From Nesterenkonia halophila (GTDB lineage Bacteria > Actinomycetota > Actinomycetes > Actinomycetales > Micrococcaceae), in NCBI RefSeq assembly GCF_009467795.1, contig NZ_WIAX01000008.1, positions 124,001-188,000 on the forward strand: a DNA stretch of 64,000 bases, given 5' to 3'. The notes beneath the pieces are model-generated. The model worked only from the letters and a program-made list of their open reading frames with translations. It was not told where the DNA came from and did not search any database. The stretch's first letter is position 1; every line of letters starts with the position of its first letter. Both the position numbers and the translations under genes were made by a program. Positions 17,998-26,402 of the stretch are shown here, in pieces.

Positions 17998-19239
17998 CTA
18001 CTGCGGCCTCGCCGGGCCGCCGTCGTCCGGGCCGCCGGGCTGATCGTACGGACCCGGCTGGCCGTATGGACCGGGCTGGCCGTATGGACCGGGCTGGCCG
18101 TATGGACCGGGCTGGCCCGGCTGGCCGTACGGACCGGGCTGCTGCGTCGGCGGGGCGGCCCCCCGGGGCCGGCCCAGATGCTCCACCGAACCCGGCACGG
18201 TGACGCCGTCGTCGTGAGCCCCTTCGGCCGCGGACATCAGCGCGACGTCGAGCCCTTCCCGGCGGTGGCGGGCGTCGAGGTACATGACCGCCACGACGGC
18301 GCCGACCAAGGCGACCACCAGCGAGCTGGTCATCGTGGCGATCAGCGTGCTGACCGCCTGGAGGATCGTCGACCCCATCCCCTGCTCGGTCACGCCGCCG
18401 GGGGCGACCGAACTGCCGGTGCCGGCGGCGCCGATCAGTCCGGCGACGATCCCCAGGATGGTGCTGGCGACGAAGGCGATGAGCAGCACCAGCGCCAGCG
18501 TGCCGATCGTGGCCCACCGTCGGCCGGTGCCGAGCGCCCAGGAGCGGCCGAGGGACTCCAGCGGGCCGCGACGCTCGACGAGCACGGCCATCGGCGCGTA
18601 CATCAGCCCGGCGGTCATCCAGAGGCTCAGCAGCAGGAAGCCCGGCAGGGCGAGCAGCAGGCCGATGCCGAAGGTCATGACGGTGACCAGCACGGCCACC
18701 GTGCCCGCGACGATGGTCACCAGCACGCCGATCACGGCGAGCAGCAGCACAGTGCCGATCAGCGCCCCGATCCGGTCGCGGCGCAGCGTCAGCATCTGGA
18801 GGAACTCGGTGCGCCAGCCCCAGGCGGCGCGCATCGTGGGCAGCACGATCAGCGCGAAGCCCACAGTCAGCAGCAGGTTCTGCAGGATGGTGATCACCAC
18901 AGTCGCCGTGTAGTACGGCACCGACTCCGCCAGGGCGGAGAACACCTGGTCGTCCGACCAGGTGGACATCATCATCTGGTTCTCGAGGGTCGCCAGCGGC
19001 GCGGGGAAGAGCACCTGGGCGAGCATCAGCATCAGGAAGGTGACCAGGCCGGCCAGCAGGGGCAGCCCCAGCACCGCCTTCGGCGCGTGGCGCAGCATCG
19101 CAGTCCCTCCGCCGAGGATCTCGCCGAGACTCATCCGGCGCAGCGGGAAGACGGCGCCGGGGCGGGCCGGCTCCCCCGGGGCGGAGCCCGGTCCGGCGTG
19201 GGGGCCCTGCGGGCCCCAGGACGAAGGGGGCTGGGTCAC
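17998..19239 (-). CDS. GDPD-type/DUF polytopic membrane protein with YGQPGP tail
   Basis: A 413-residue polytopic membrane protein. After a Pro/Gly-rich N-terminus, SLGEILGGGTAMLRHAPKAV precedes about six hydrophobic segments, as in the membrane domain of glycerophosphodiester phosphodiesterase-like proteins; no catalytic GDPD domain is present. The C-terminus is a YGQPGP repeat. I choose GTG at 19239 because AGGAGG lies 5 nt upstream. A GTG at 19446 would overlap a good -10 hexamer (TAGAGT on this strand, 19450-19445). It is the first gene of the DUF4129/DUF4350/MoxR/DUF58 operon. Confidence 0.75.
   Translation of the reverse strand: MTQPPSSWGPQGPHAGPGSAPGEPARPGAVFPLRRMSLGEILGGGTAMLRHAPKAVLGLPLLAGLVTFLMLMLAQVLFPAPLATLENQMMMSTWSDDQVFSALAESVPYYTATVVITILQNLLLTVGFALIVLPTMRAAWGWRTEFLQMLTLRRDRIGALIGTVLLLAVIGVLVTIVAGTVAVLVTVMTFGIGLLLALPGFLLLSLWMTAGLMYAPMAVLVERRGPLESLGRSWALGTGRRWATIGTLALVLLIAFVASTILGIVAGLIGAAGTGSSVAPGGVTEQGMGSTILQAVSTLIATMTSSLVVALVGAVVAVMYLDARHRREGLDVALMSAAEGAHDDGVTVPGSVEHLGRPRGAAPPTQQPGPYGQPGQPGPYGQPGPYGQPGPYGQPGPYDQPGGPDDGGPARPQ
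18057..18144. repeat. 18-bp tandem repeats encoding YGQPGP
   Basis: Several near-identical copies of ctggccgtatggaccggg encode the YGQPGP tail. The high DNA identity between units suggests recent expansion. Confidence 0.85.
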
Positions 19240-19635
19240 GTCATCCTCCTGAGTGGACTCCGGCGCCGTGGGCCGCACAGCGTCCAGGTCATCCGTATCT
19301 TCCATGTCATCCGTGTCCTCGGCCCCGTCAGAGTCCTCTGCGGCGGGTCCCGGAGCGACGCCGGCCGAGGCGGGCGGAGCCGGTCGTGCGGCGGCGCGGG
19401 GTCGCCGTCGTCCCGGGCCTGCGGCCGTCTCCGTCCCGCTCCTCACTCTATAGCCCGCCGGGTGCAGTTCGCAGGCGACGCGTCAGGGTTGTGGAGGAAT
19501 CGACTCCACACACGACCCCGTCGCCGGTTCCGCAGGGGCGCGGAGTCCGCGCCGGAGTCGCCGATGGCGCGGGGTCGTCATATATCCTGACCGCACACGT
19601 CAGCTGAGCCAGGGGACTGAGGAACAGGAGTTCGG
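19240..19635. promoter_or_regulatory. Divergent intergenic region upstream of mtrA (396 bp)
   Basis: This region lies between the divergent membrane-protein operon and mtrA. On the minus strand a -10 box TAGAGT (19450-19445) serves the operon. An inverted repeat TGTGGAG/CTCCACA (19490-19496 and 19504-19510, 7-nt gap) is a candidate operator. For mtrA, TATCCT (19583-19588) is a plausible -10 with a weak -35. The mtrA ribosome-binding site is AGGAG just before 19636. Confidence 0.5.
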
Positions 19636-20325
19636 ATGAAAGCCAGGATTCTGGTCGTCGACGATGACGAGGCGCTGGCCGAGATGATCGGCATCGTGCT
19701 GCGCAACGACGGCTTCGAACCCACCTTCTGCGTCACCGGGGACGAGGCCCTCGAGGCCTTCCGGACGACCAGGCCCGACCTCGTCCTGCTGGACCTGATG
19801 CTGCCGGGCAAGGACGGCATCGAGGTCTGCCGGGAGATGCGCGAGGAGGCCGACACTCCCATCGTCATGCTCACCGCGAAGTCCGACACCGCCGACGTCG
19901 TCCGCGGTCTGGAGGCCGGCGCCGACGACTACGTGCCCAAGCCGTTCAAGCCCGCCGAGCTCGTCGCCCGGGTGCGGGCCCGGCTGCGGCCGACCGAGCA
20001 TGTCGAGCGCCACGGCGACGAGCCGCTGACCATCGGCGACCTGAGCATCGACGTCGCCGGCCACGAGGTCCGGCGCGGCAGCACCCGCATCTCGCTGACT
20101 CCGCTGGAGTTCGACCTGCTGACGGCGCTGGCGCGCAAGCCCTGGCAGGTGTGGAACCGCGAGATGCTCCTCGAGGAGGTCTGGGGCTATCAGCACCAGG
20201 CCGACACGCGGCTGGTCAACGTCCACGTCCAGCGGCTGCGCTCGAAGATCGAGAAGGACCCGGAGAATCCCGAGATCGTCCAGACCGTGCGCGGCGTGGG
20301 CTACAAGGCCGGAGGGCAGGGATAG
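19636..20325 (+). CDS. mtrA: Response regulator MtrA
   Basis: A 229-residue OmpR-family response regulator. Phospho-acceptor D53 sits in LVLLDLMLPG, with acidic residues at 10-11 and K in PKPFKP. The winged-helix domain ends ADTRLVNVHVQRLRSKIE and TVRGVGYKAG. In actinobacteria MtrA with sensor MtrB controls cell-wall hydrolases, division and osmotic responses. Gene order mtrA-mtrB-lpqB is the conserved one, which makes the symbol secure. Confidence 0.97.
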   Translation: MKARILVVDDDEALAEMIGIVLRNDGFEPTFCVTGDEALEAFRTTRPDLVLLDLMLPGKDGIEVCREMREEADTPIVMLTAKSDTADVVRGLEAGADDYVPKPFKPAELVARVRARLRPTEHVERHGDEPLTIGDLSIDVAGHEVRRGSTRISLTPLEFDLLTALARKPWQVWNREMLLEEVWGYQHQADTRLVNVHVQRLRSKIEKDPENPEIVQTVRGVGYKAGGQG

Positions 20326-20394
20326 GCCATCGCTGAGGAGGAGTCCAGGGCCTCCGCCTCTCGCGCCGTCGCGATCACCACAGGCTCCATCCCG

Positions 20395-22272
20395 GTGGTC
20401 CCGTCGGCCGAGGCGGAGGAGTCCGCCCGCGCGCCGGAGGGGACCGAGGACGAGCCCCGCCCCGGCGCCGGGCGGCGCCTGTGGCGCGCCGTGGCGCGGC
20501 TGCCGCGGCTGTGGGGGCGCTCGCTGCTGTTCCGCGCCGTCGCGTTCACCGGCGTGCTCACCCTGGTCAGCACGCTGCTGGTCGCGGCCTTCCTGACCCA
20601 GCAGGTGACCACCGGGCTCTTCCAGGAGCGCTTCGACCAGGTCGAGCGGCAGGCGGTGGGCGGCCTGGAGCAGGGCCAGCAGCTGTTCAGCGAGCTGTCC
20701 GCCTCCAATCCCACCGAGGCCGAGCGCAGCGTCGACGAGACCATCGGGGTGCTGGGCGACGAGGGCTCCGAGCTGCGCCGCGGGATCCTGCTGGAGCCGC
20801 TGAACCCCGAGCAGCGATCCTGGGTGCAGGCGACGGCGACCGACGACGCGATCAGCGACGTCGTCTCCGACGAGCTGGCCTCCGCACTGGCCGACGGCGA
20901 CTCGCAGTACTGGCAGTCGGTGTCCATCAGCGACGACGGCGAGGAGGAGCCCGGCGTCGTCTTCGGCACCCGGGTCAACCTGCCGCCCGGCGAGGCCTGG
21001 GGCCTGTACTTCGTCTACGACTTCTCCACGGTGCAGGAGACGCTGGCCTTCTTCCTGCGGATCCTGCTGCTGGCCGGCCTGAGCGTGCTGGTGCTCAACA
21101 TGGCCATCGTCGCCTGGGTGACGCGTTCGGTGGTCAAGCCGATCTCGCACGCCGCCGAGGTCTCCGAGCGGATCGCCGCCGGCCAGCTCGACCAGCGCCT
21201 GGCGGTGCGCGGCGAGGACGAGATCGCCCGGCTGGGCATCTCCTTCAACCGGATGGCCTCCAATCTGCAGGAGCAGATCACCCGCCTGGCGAACCTGTCG
21301 AAGATGCAGCAGCGCTTCGTCTCCGACGTCTCCCACGAGCTGCGGACCCCGCTGACGACTGTGCGGATGGCCTCGGAGGTGCTGCACCAGTCCAAGGACG
21401 ACTTCGACGTCGTCAACCAGCGCTCCGCCGAGCTGCTCCACCACCAGGTCGAGCGCTTCGAGGCGCTGCTGGGCGATCTGCTGGAGATGTCGCGCTTCGA
21501 CGCCGGCGCCGCAGAGCTGGCGCTGACCGACGTCGACCTGCGCAGCCTGGCCGGCGAGGTGCTGACCTCGGCGCTGCCGCTGGCCGACCAGCAGGACGTG
21601 CAGCTGTCGATCGTCGTCCAGGGCGAGGACTTCGTCGCGCGGGTGGACCCGCGGCGCATCGATCGGATCCTGCGCAACCTGGTCAACAACGCCGTCGAGC
21701 ATTCCGAGGGACGTCCGGTGGACGTGGTCATCGCCTCCTCGCCGACGGCGGTGGGTCTGGCGGTCCGCGACCACGGCATCGGGATGAGCCCCTCGGAGGT
21801 CGGCCACGTCTTCGACCGCTTCTGGCGCGCCGACCCGGCGCGGGCCCGCACGACCGGCGGATCCGGGCTGGGGCTGTCCATCGCCACGGAGGACACCCGG
21901 CTGCACCAGGGCGCGCTGGACGCCTGGGGGCAGAAGGGGCAGGGCGCCTGCTTCCGGCTGGTGCTGCCGCGTCGCCAGGACGTGCCCTACCGCGCCTCGC
22001 CGCTGGCGCTGCCGCCGGTCTACCGCGCCTCGGACCGCCGATCGGTCAGCGGGTCGGTGATCGGCGGGCCCTCCGCCGGGGCGACGGCGTACGATCGGCT
22101 GACCGAGCAGTCGCTGGGCGAGCAGTCGTCGCATGTCGAAGCTGGCGGCGCGGATGACACGACGGCCGTCGCCGCGGACCATGGGGAGGGCGACGAGCGC
22201 GCGGAGCGCGGCGGCCGGCCGCGCGCCGACGACGACCCGCAGGACCCGACGGCCGAGGAGGCGGAGGCATGA
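20395..22272 (+). CDS. mtrB: Sensor histidine kinase MtrB
   Basis: A 625-residue membrane kinase: TM1 about 45-68, an extracytoplasmic sensor region, TM2 about 218-245, HAMP, then HisKA with phospho-acceptor H314 in SDVSHELRTPLTT. The ATPase domain has ILRNLVNNAVEH, DHGIGM and GGSGLGLSIA. The C-terminal tail is disordered. The start is uncertain: GTG at 20395 is the first standard start, but the frame is open back to the mtrA stop with no ATG. Its end overlaps lpqB by 4 nt (ATGA). LpqB is known to modulate MtrB in mycobacteria. Confidence 0.95.
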   Translation: MVPSAEAEESARAPEGTEDEPRPGAGRRLWRAVARLPRLWGRSLLFRAVAFTGVLTLVSTLLVAAFLTQQVTTGLFQERFDQVERQAVGGLEQGQQLFSELSASNPTEAERSVDETIGVLGDEGSELRRGILLEPLNPEQRSWVQATATDDAISDVVSDELASALADGDSQYWQSVSISDDGEEEPGVVFGTRVNLPPGEAWGLYFVYDFSTVQETLAFFLRILLLAGLSVLVLNMAIVAWVTRSVVKPISHAAEVSERIAAGQLDQRLAVRGEDEIARLGISFNRMASNLQEQITRLANLSKMQQRFVSDVSHELRTPLTTVRMASEVLHQSKDDFDVVNQRSAELLHHQVERFEALLGDLLEMSRFDAGAAELALTDVDLRSLAGEVLTSALPLADQQDVQLSIVVQGEDFVARVDPRRIDRILRNLVNNAVEHSEGRPVDVVIASSPTAVGLAVRDHGIGMSPSEVGHVFDRFWRADPARARTTGGSGLGLSIATEDTRLHQGALDAWGQKGQGACFRLVLPRRQDVPYRASPLALPPVYRASDRRSVSGSVIGGPSAGATAYDRLTEQSLGEQSSHVEAGGADDTTAVAADHGEGDERAERGGRPRADDDPQDPTAEEAEA

Positions 22273-24029
22273 ACGAGCGACGCCGTGTCCGTGCGACCAC
22301 GCTGCTGGCCGTCGTCCTCGCGGCGGCGATGCTGCTCGTGTCCGCCTGCGCGCCGATGATCCCGACCAGCGGACCGGTGGGCACCTCGCGGCCGGAGTCG
22401 GAGGACGACACCCAGTACCTCAGCCAGCCCGCCTCCCCGCAGCCCGGCGCCTCGCCGGAGGACATCATCCGTGACTTCATCAAGGCCGGCGTCGGCGCCG
22501 AGGACGACTTCGCCGTCGCCCGCGAGTTCCTCACCGACGAGGCCTCTCAGCAGTGGCGCCCCACCGAGCGCACGCTGGTCTACACCTCGGATCCGGCGAT
22601 CTTCTCCGAGGGGGACGACGCCTACTCGGTGCAGGTCGGCGTGGACTCCTCCGTGGACTCGAACGGCATCATGACTCCGCGGACCTCCTCTCCGGACTCG
22701 GTGGAGTTCACCCTGACCCGCGAGGGCGGCGGGGACGGAGAGGGCAGCGAGGACGGCGAATGGCGGATCGCCGAGGCGCCGCAGGGGATCATGCTCAGCA
22801 GCACGGCGTTCTCGCAGACGTTCCGAGCTCACACGCTCTACTTCTACGACCGGCAGCATGACTACGCCGTGCCCGATCGCCGATGGTTCATGGAGCGCGG
22901 CCGCGACGTCGCGGCCGAGACGATGCGCGCGCTGCTCGAAGGGCCCGCCCCCTATCTGCAGTCCGCCGTGGATTCGGCCTTCCCGGACGGCGCGGTGATG
23001 ACCAGCGGGCCCGTCGAGGGCGAGGACGGGGCGACCACGATCGAGCTGGACTCCGAGCGCATCGCCGGGACCACCGCCGAGGAGCGGAGCCTGATGCGTC
23101 ACCAGGCCAGGCTGTCGCTCGAAGGGCTGCCGGAGGTCGGCGACGTCGACCTGCGCGCCGGAGAATGGACCTTCGACGGCTCGAGCAGCCTCGAGGCGCT
23201 CGGCATCACCCACCGTCCGGAGGTCCAGTCGCTGCAGGTCGGTGTGCATGACGGGCGGCTGAAGCTGCTGGAGGGGCTGCAGACGCTGTCGATCGCAGGG
23301 CTTCCGGACATCTCCCATCTGGAGCCGCAGGCTCCGGCGATGCCTGAGGCCGCCGACGACGTCTACGCCTTCCTCGACGGAGACCGCGAGGCGCTCTATC
23401 ATGTGCGCCCGGACCGGTCCGCCGTCTCGGTGGCCGAGGGGGAGGCGCTCACCCGGCCCTCGATGGACAACGACGGTTGGACCTGGACGGTCAGCAACTC
23501 CGACTCCGGCGCCACGATCCATGCGGTGCCCTATGACGAGTCGCTGGAGGCTTCGCCGGTGAAGGTCAGCGCCGACTGGCTCGACGGCCGGGAGATCACC
23601 TCGCTGCGCATCGCCCAGGACGGGGCCCGCGCGGCGATGGTCGTCGACGACGGCGGCGAGCGGACGCTCTACGTCGCCGGCGTCGTCCGCGACTCCGAGG
23701 GGATCCCGCGGGGGGTGGCCACTCCGATGGCGCTGCCGACCACCGTCGACGTCGAGCAGGTGCGCTGGGACGCCAACGATGCCCTGGTGGCCTGGGAGCC
23801 CGGCGGCGTCGAAGATGAGGCGGTGCAGATCCAGCGGGTCACGCTGGACATGACCACCGAGAACGTCGGCGACGTCCTGCTGGCGGTGCGCAACGTTTCC
23901 ACCGGCGAGGGGACCGATCCGGAGCTGATGGCCGAGGCGGCGGAATCCTCCGTGGTGACCCTGCCCGGAGACGCCTGGAACCTGGACAATCAGGACGTCG
24001 CCCTGCACGACTACGCCTACGCGGGCTGA
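22269..24029 (+). CDS. lpqB: Lipoprotein LpqB
   Basis: A 586-residue lipoprotein: signal peptide 1-26 with lipobox LVSAC and lipid-carrying C27, a GerMN-like domain in the first half, and a beta-propeller-like C-terminal half. In mycobacteria LpqB interacts with MtrB and affects MtrA phosphorylation. The overlap with mtrB indicates coupled translation. Length matches the family. Confidence 0.95.
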   Translation: MNERRRVRATTLLAVVLAAAMLLVSACAPMIPTSGPVGTSRPESEDDTQYLSQPASPQPGASPEDIIRDFIKAGVGAEDDFAVAREFLTDEASQQWRPTERTLVYTSDPAIFSEGDDAYSVQVGVDSSVDSNGIMTPRTSSPDSVEFTLTREGGGDGEGSEDGEWRIAEAPQGIMLSSTAFSQTFRAHTLYFYDRQHDYAVPDRRWFMERGRDVAAETMRALLEGPAPYLQSAVDSAFPDGAVMTSGPVEGEDGATTIELDSERIAGTTAEERSLMRHQARLSLEGLPEVGDVDLRAGEWTFDGSSSLEALGITHRPEVQSLQVGVHDGRLKLLEGLQTLSIAGLPDISHLEPQAPAMPEAADDVYAFLDGDREALYHVRPDRSAVSVAEGEALTRPSMDNDGWTWTVSNSDSGATIHAVPYDESLEASPVKVSADWLDGREITSLRIAQDGARAAMVVDDGGERTLYVAGVVRDSEGIPRGVATPMALPTTVDVEQVRWDANDALVAWEPGGVEDEAVQIQRVTLDMTTENVGDVLLAVRNVSTGEGTDPELMAEAAESSVVTLPGDAWNLDNQDVALHDYAYAG

Positions 24030-24117
24030 GCGCGCGGCCGGCGGCGACACTCCGGGCTCTCCACAGCGGCCGCGTTCGGGTTGGCCCCCAGTTCCGCCGC
24101 GGGGCAGGCTGGCCGTC

Positions 24118-25083
24118 ATGGTGCCCCGTCCGTCCGAGCCTCAGGATGCCGGGCGCGGTCCGCGCGAGGGGTCGCGCCCCGCCGTGCTGCTCGACCGGCT
24201 CTGGTTCTCCCGCCCCGGCCACGGACTGCGGCGCGCCGTCGACGACGCCGCGGGTCTGTTGGTGCCGGTGTGGTGCCTGGGGTGCGGAGCCGAGGGGCGG
24301 CAGCTGTGCCCGCCGTGCGCCGAGGACCTCCGCGGCGCGCTGCGCCGGCCGCGCCCCGCCGAGCGTCAGGCCATGGCTCTGCCGATCGTCCACCGCCGCG
24401 ACCCGGAGGGAGGCACGCACTCCGAGGTGCTCCCGGTCACCGCCGCCGGGCGCTACGACGGCGTCGTCGCCGGCGCCGTGCTGGGCTTCAAGGATCACGA
24501 GCACATCGGTCTCACCCGCGTGCTGGCTCCGGCGCTGGCCCGCGCCGTCGAGGCGGCGCTGGCCCGCGCCGACGCGGCCGAACGGGGTCCTGCCGAGGCA
24601 GCTGAGCGCGGCCCTGTCAGCGCGGGCGCGGACAGGGCCCGGCCGCCGGAGCTGGAGGAGCCGGTGAGGTCGGTGACGCCAGTGACGCCGGTGACGCCGG
24701 TGGTGCCGCCGCCGTCGGCGGCCTCGCGGCTGCGTCGCAGCGTCGACCCTGTCGAGCATCTGCTCGCCCATGCCGGGGTGCCGGCCGCCCGCGGTCTGCT
24801 GCGCCGTCGCGCGGCTCTCGCCGGTCTGCTGCCCGGGGGCTCGCAGAAGGCGCGCGGCGCGCGCGAGCGACGCCGGCGGCTGGCCGGCAGCCTGCGGGTC
24901 GCCCGACACGGGGCCGAGGCGCTCGCCGGGCGGGAGGTGCTGCTGGTCGACGATGTGCTGACCACCGGGGCGACGCTGGCCGAGATGCATCGGGCGCTCG
25001 ACGCCGCCGGAGCGCGGGTGCTGGGGGCGGCGGTGCTCGCGGCCGCGCCGCGGCCGGTCGCGCCGTCGGCGACGCGGTTCTGA
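24118..25083 (+). CDS. ComF-type phosphoribosyltransferase-fold protein
   Basis: A 321-residue ComF/GntX family protein. An N-terminal zinc ribbon (CLGC and CPPC, about 55-70) is followed by a core phosphoribosyltransferase domain with the PRPP-binding motif VLLVDDVLTTGAT near residue 280. A long insertion rich in Ala/Glu/Arg with VTP triplets (coded around 24600-24720) separates the two halves, making it longer than usual (about 230-250). The role in actinobacteria is unclear, although ComF proteins act in DNA uptake elsewhere. Position between lpqB and hpf is conserved. Confidence 0.85.
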   Translation: MVPRPSEPQDAGRGPREGSRPAVLLDRLWFSRPGHGLRRAVDDAAGLLVPVWCLGCGAEGRQLCPPCAEDLRGALRRPRPAERQAMALPIVHRRDPEGGTHSEVLPVTAAGRYDGVVAGAVLGFKDHEHIGLTRVLAPALARAVEAALARADAAERGPAEAAERGPVSAGADRARPPELEEPVRSVTPVTPVTPVVPPPSAASRLRRSVDPVEHLLAHAGVPAARGLLRRRAALAGLLPGGSQKARGARERRRRLAGSLRVARHGAEALAGREVLLVDDVLTTGATLAEMHRALDAAGARVLGAAVLAAAPRPVAPSATRF

Positions 25084-25175
25084 GACCGCCGCCTCGGATT
25101 CCGCCGGACCGTCGGGGCTGAGCAGGTCGGGGGAGATCCGGTCGGAGCGATGCGGATATTCGTCGCGCGGATCGG

Positions 25176-25204
25176 GTGACGTGCGCGGCGAATCGTCCTA
25201 GTGT
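25176..25204 (+). promoter_or_regulatory. Predicted hpf promoter
   Basis: GTGACG (25176-25181) and TAGTGT (25199-25204) are 17 bp apart, a good actinobacterial housekeeping-type pair. It would give a leader of about 90 nt before the hpf ATG at 25302. Confidence 0.5.
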
Positions 25205-25223
25205 GGAGTATGGGAATCTTCAC

Positions 25224-25236
25224 GATGGGTCCCATC
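25224..25236. promoter_or_regulatory. Perfect palindrome in the hpf leader
   Basis: GATGGGTCCCATC is a perfect inverted repeat with a single central base, about 20 bp downstream of the predicted -10 box. It could be an operator or form a small hairpin in the leader RNA. Confidence 0.35.
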
Positions 25237-25301
25237 GCAGCGGCGACGGGACGAGCGGCCCGATCGACCGTTGTGCTGTCATCGGACACGAGGAGGTCGC
25301 C

Positions 25302-26024
25302 ATGACCCTGCAGGTCAGCTACATCGGACGCAACATCCAGATCCCCGACGCCTTCAAGGAGCATGTCGAGGACAAAGTCGGCAAGATCGACCAGCTCGCC
25401 GACAAGGGCCACGAACTCGAGGCCAAGGTCGTCGCGGAGAACTCCCATCGGCGCAGCGAGACGACGATGACGGTGGAGCTCACCGTGTTCGGCCGAGGCA
25501 AGGTGGTGCGCTCCGAGGCACAGGCCGGCGACAAGTTCGCCGCCTTCGAGATCGCGTTCAACAAGCTGACTGAGCGGCTGCGCCGGCAGCGCGACAAGAA
25601 GAAGTCGCGGGCCCACGCGCCGCGGCACAACGGCGCTCCGGACGTCGCCACCGCGATGGCCGGGCTGGAGCCGGTGTCGACTGACCGTCCGCTGTACGAG
25701 CAGGTGCTCGAGGCCGAGCAGGCCGACGACGCCCCGCCTGCCGAGGAGGACTGGGACGCACCGATCAAGATCCGCCGGAAGGTGTTCCCCGCCGAGCGGA
25801 TGAGCGTCGACGCCGCCGTCGACGCCATGGAGCTGGTCGGTCATGACTTCTTCCTCTACGTCGACGCCGAGACGGGCCAGCCCTCGGCGGTCTACCGCCG
25901 GCGCGGCTGGACCTACGGCGTCATCTCGCTGGACAGCGAGCATGCGGTCGAGGCGCAGGTGACGGAGGAGCGCTCCTACCGTCCGGAGAACGGCGCGACC
26001 CACGCCGCGGTCGGCGCCGCCTGA
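25302..26024 (+). CDS. hpf: Ribosome hibernation promoting factor, long form
   Basis: A 240-residue long-type HPF that dimerises 70S ribosomes into inactive 100S particles. The N-terminal ribosome-binding domain spans about 1-105 (ending in a basic RRQRDKKKSR segment). A variable linker and the C-terminal dimerisation domain (about 180-235; FPAERMSVDAAVDAMEL, VYRRRGWTYGVI) follow. ATG at 25302 has GAGGAGG upstream. It has its own predicted promoter and a strong downstream hairpin, so it is probably transcribed separately from secA. Confidence 0.95.
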   Translation: MTLQVSYIGRNIQIPDAFKEHVEDKVGKIDQLADKGHELEAKVVAENSHRRSETTMTVELTVFGRGKVVRSEAQAGDKFAAFEIAFNKLTERLRRQRDKKKSRAHAPRHNGAPDVATAMAGLEPVSTDRPLYEQVLEAEQADDAPPAEEDWDAPIKIRRKVFPAERMSVDAAVDAMELVGHDFFLYVDAETGQPSAVYRRRGWTYGVISLDSEHAVEAQVTEERSYRPENGATHAAVGAA

Positions 26025-26051
26025 CCTGACGACGGACGCCGGAGAAGCGGC

Positions 26052-26090
26052 CCGCCGGGGCCCGGATCGTCGCGGTCCGGGCCCCGGCGG
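26052..26090 (+). terminator. Strong hairpin terminator after hpf
   Basis: CCGCCGGGGCCCGGA (26052-26066) pairs perfectly with its complement at 26076-26090 across a 9-nt loop, 28 bp after the hpf stop. No U tract follows. Confidence 0.75.
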
Positions 26091-26243
26091 CCGTCCGGGG
26101 ACTGATCCCTGCGACCCGACGGATCCCAGGTGTCAGCCGGGGCCGTCGTGGGCCGGGATCCCGGCGGTGCGCCGGGGCGAGGCCCCCGCCCGGCGTCGAG
26201 ACAGGACCCGGGGAACCTTTAGGCACAGTTGAGACGGACGGCG

Positions 26244-26249
26244 TAGACT
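26244..26249 (+). promoter_or_regulatory. Candidate -10 box for secA (TAGACT)
   Basis: GCGTAGACTG contains a TANNNT hexamer about 155 bp upstream of the secA start. The same ten-base context recurs upstream of rpmI at 56359-56368. No good -35 box is evident. Confidence 0.35.
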
Positions 26250-26402
26250 GACCGAGGCTCCCGCGTGGCCCTCAGCACACGGCACTCGTGCGCGACCGCG
26301 TCCGGACCGGGCGCCGAGGGCGACGTCGACGGTGCGCCGGCCGGTGCCGGCGGCGTCGATGTCGGGGCCGTGCCCCAGTACGAACCTGATGGAGAACCGG
26401 CT

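Noticed and set aside
19240-19446. N-terminal extension of the YGQPGP-tailed membrane protein to GTG 19446
   Set aside because: That GTG overlaps a good -10 hexamer, while GTG 19239 has AGGAGG at ideal spacing.
19600-24119. Two long minus-strand frames (860 and 699 codons)
   Set aside because: They are antisense to mtrA, mtrB and lpqB, whose identities and overlaps are secure.
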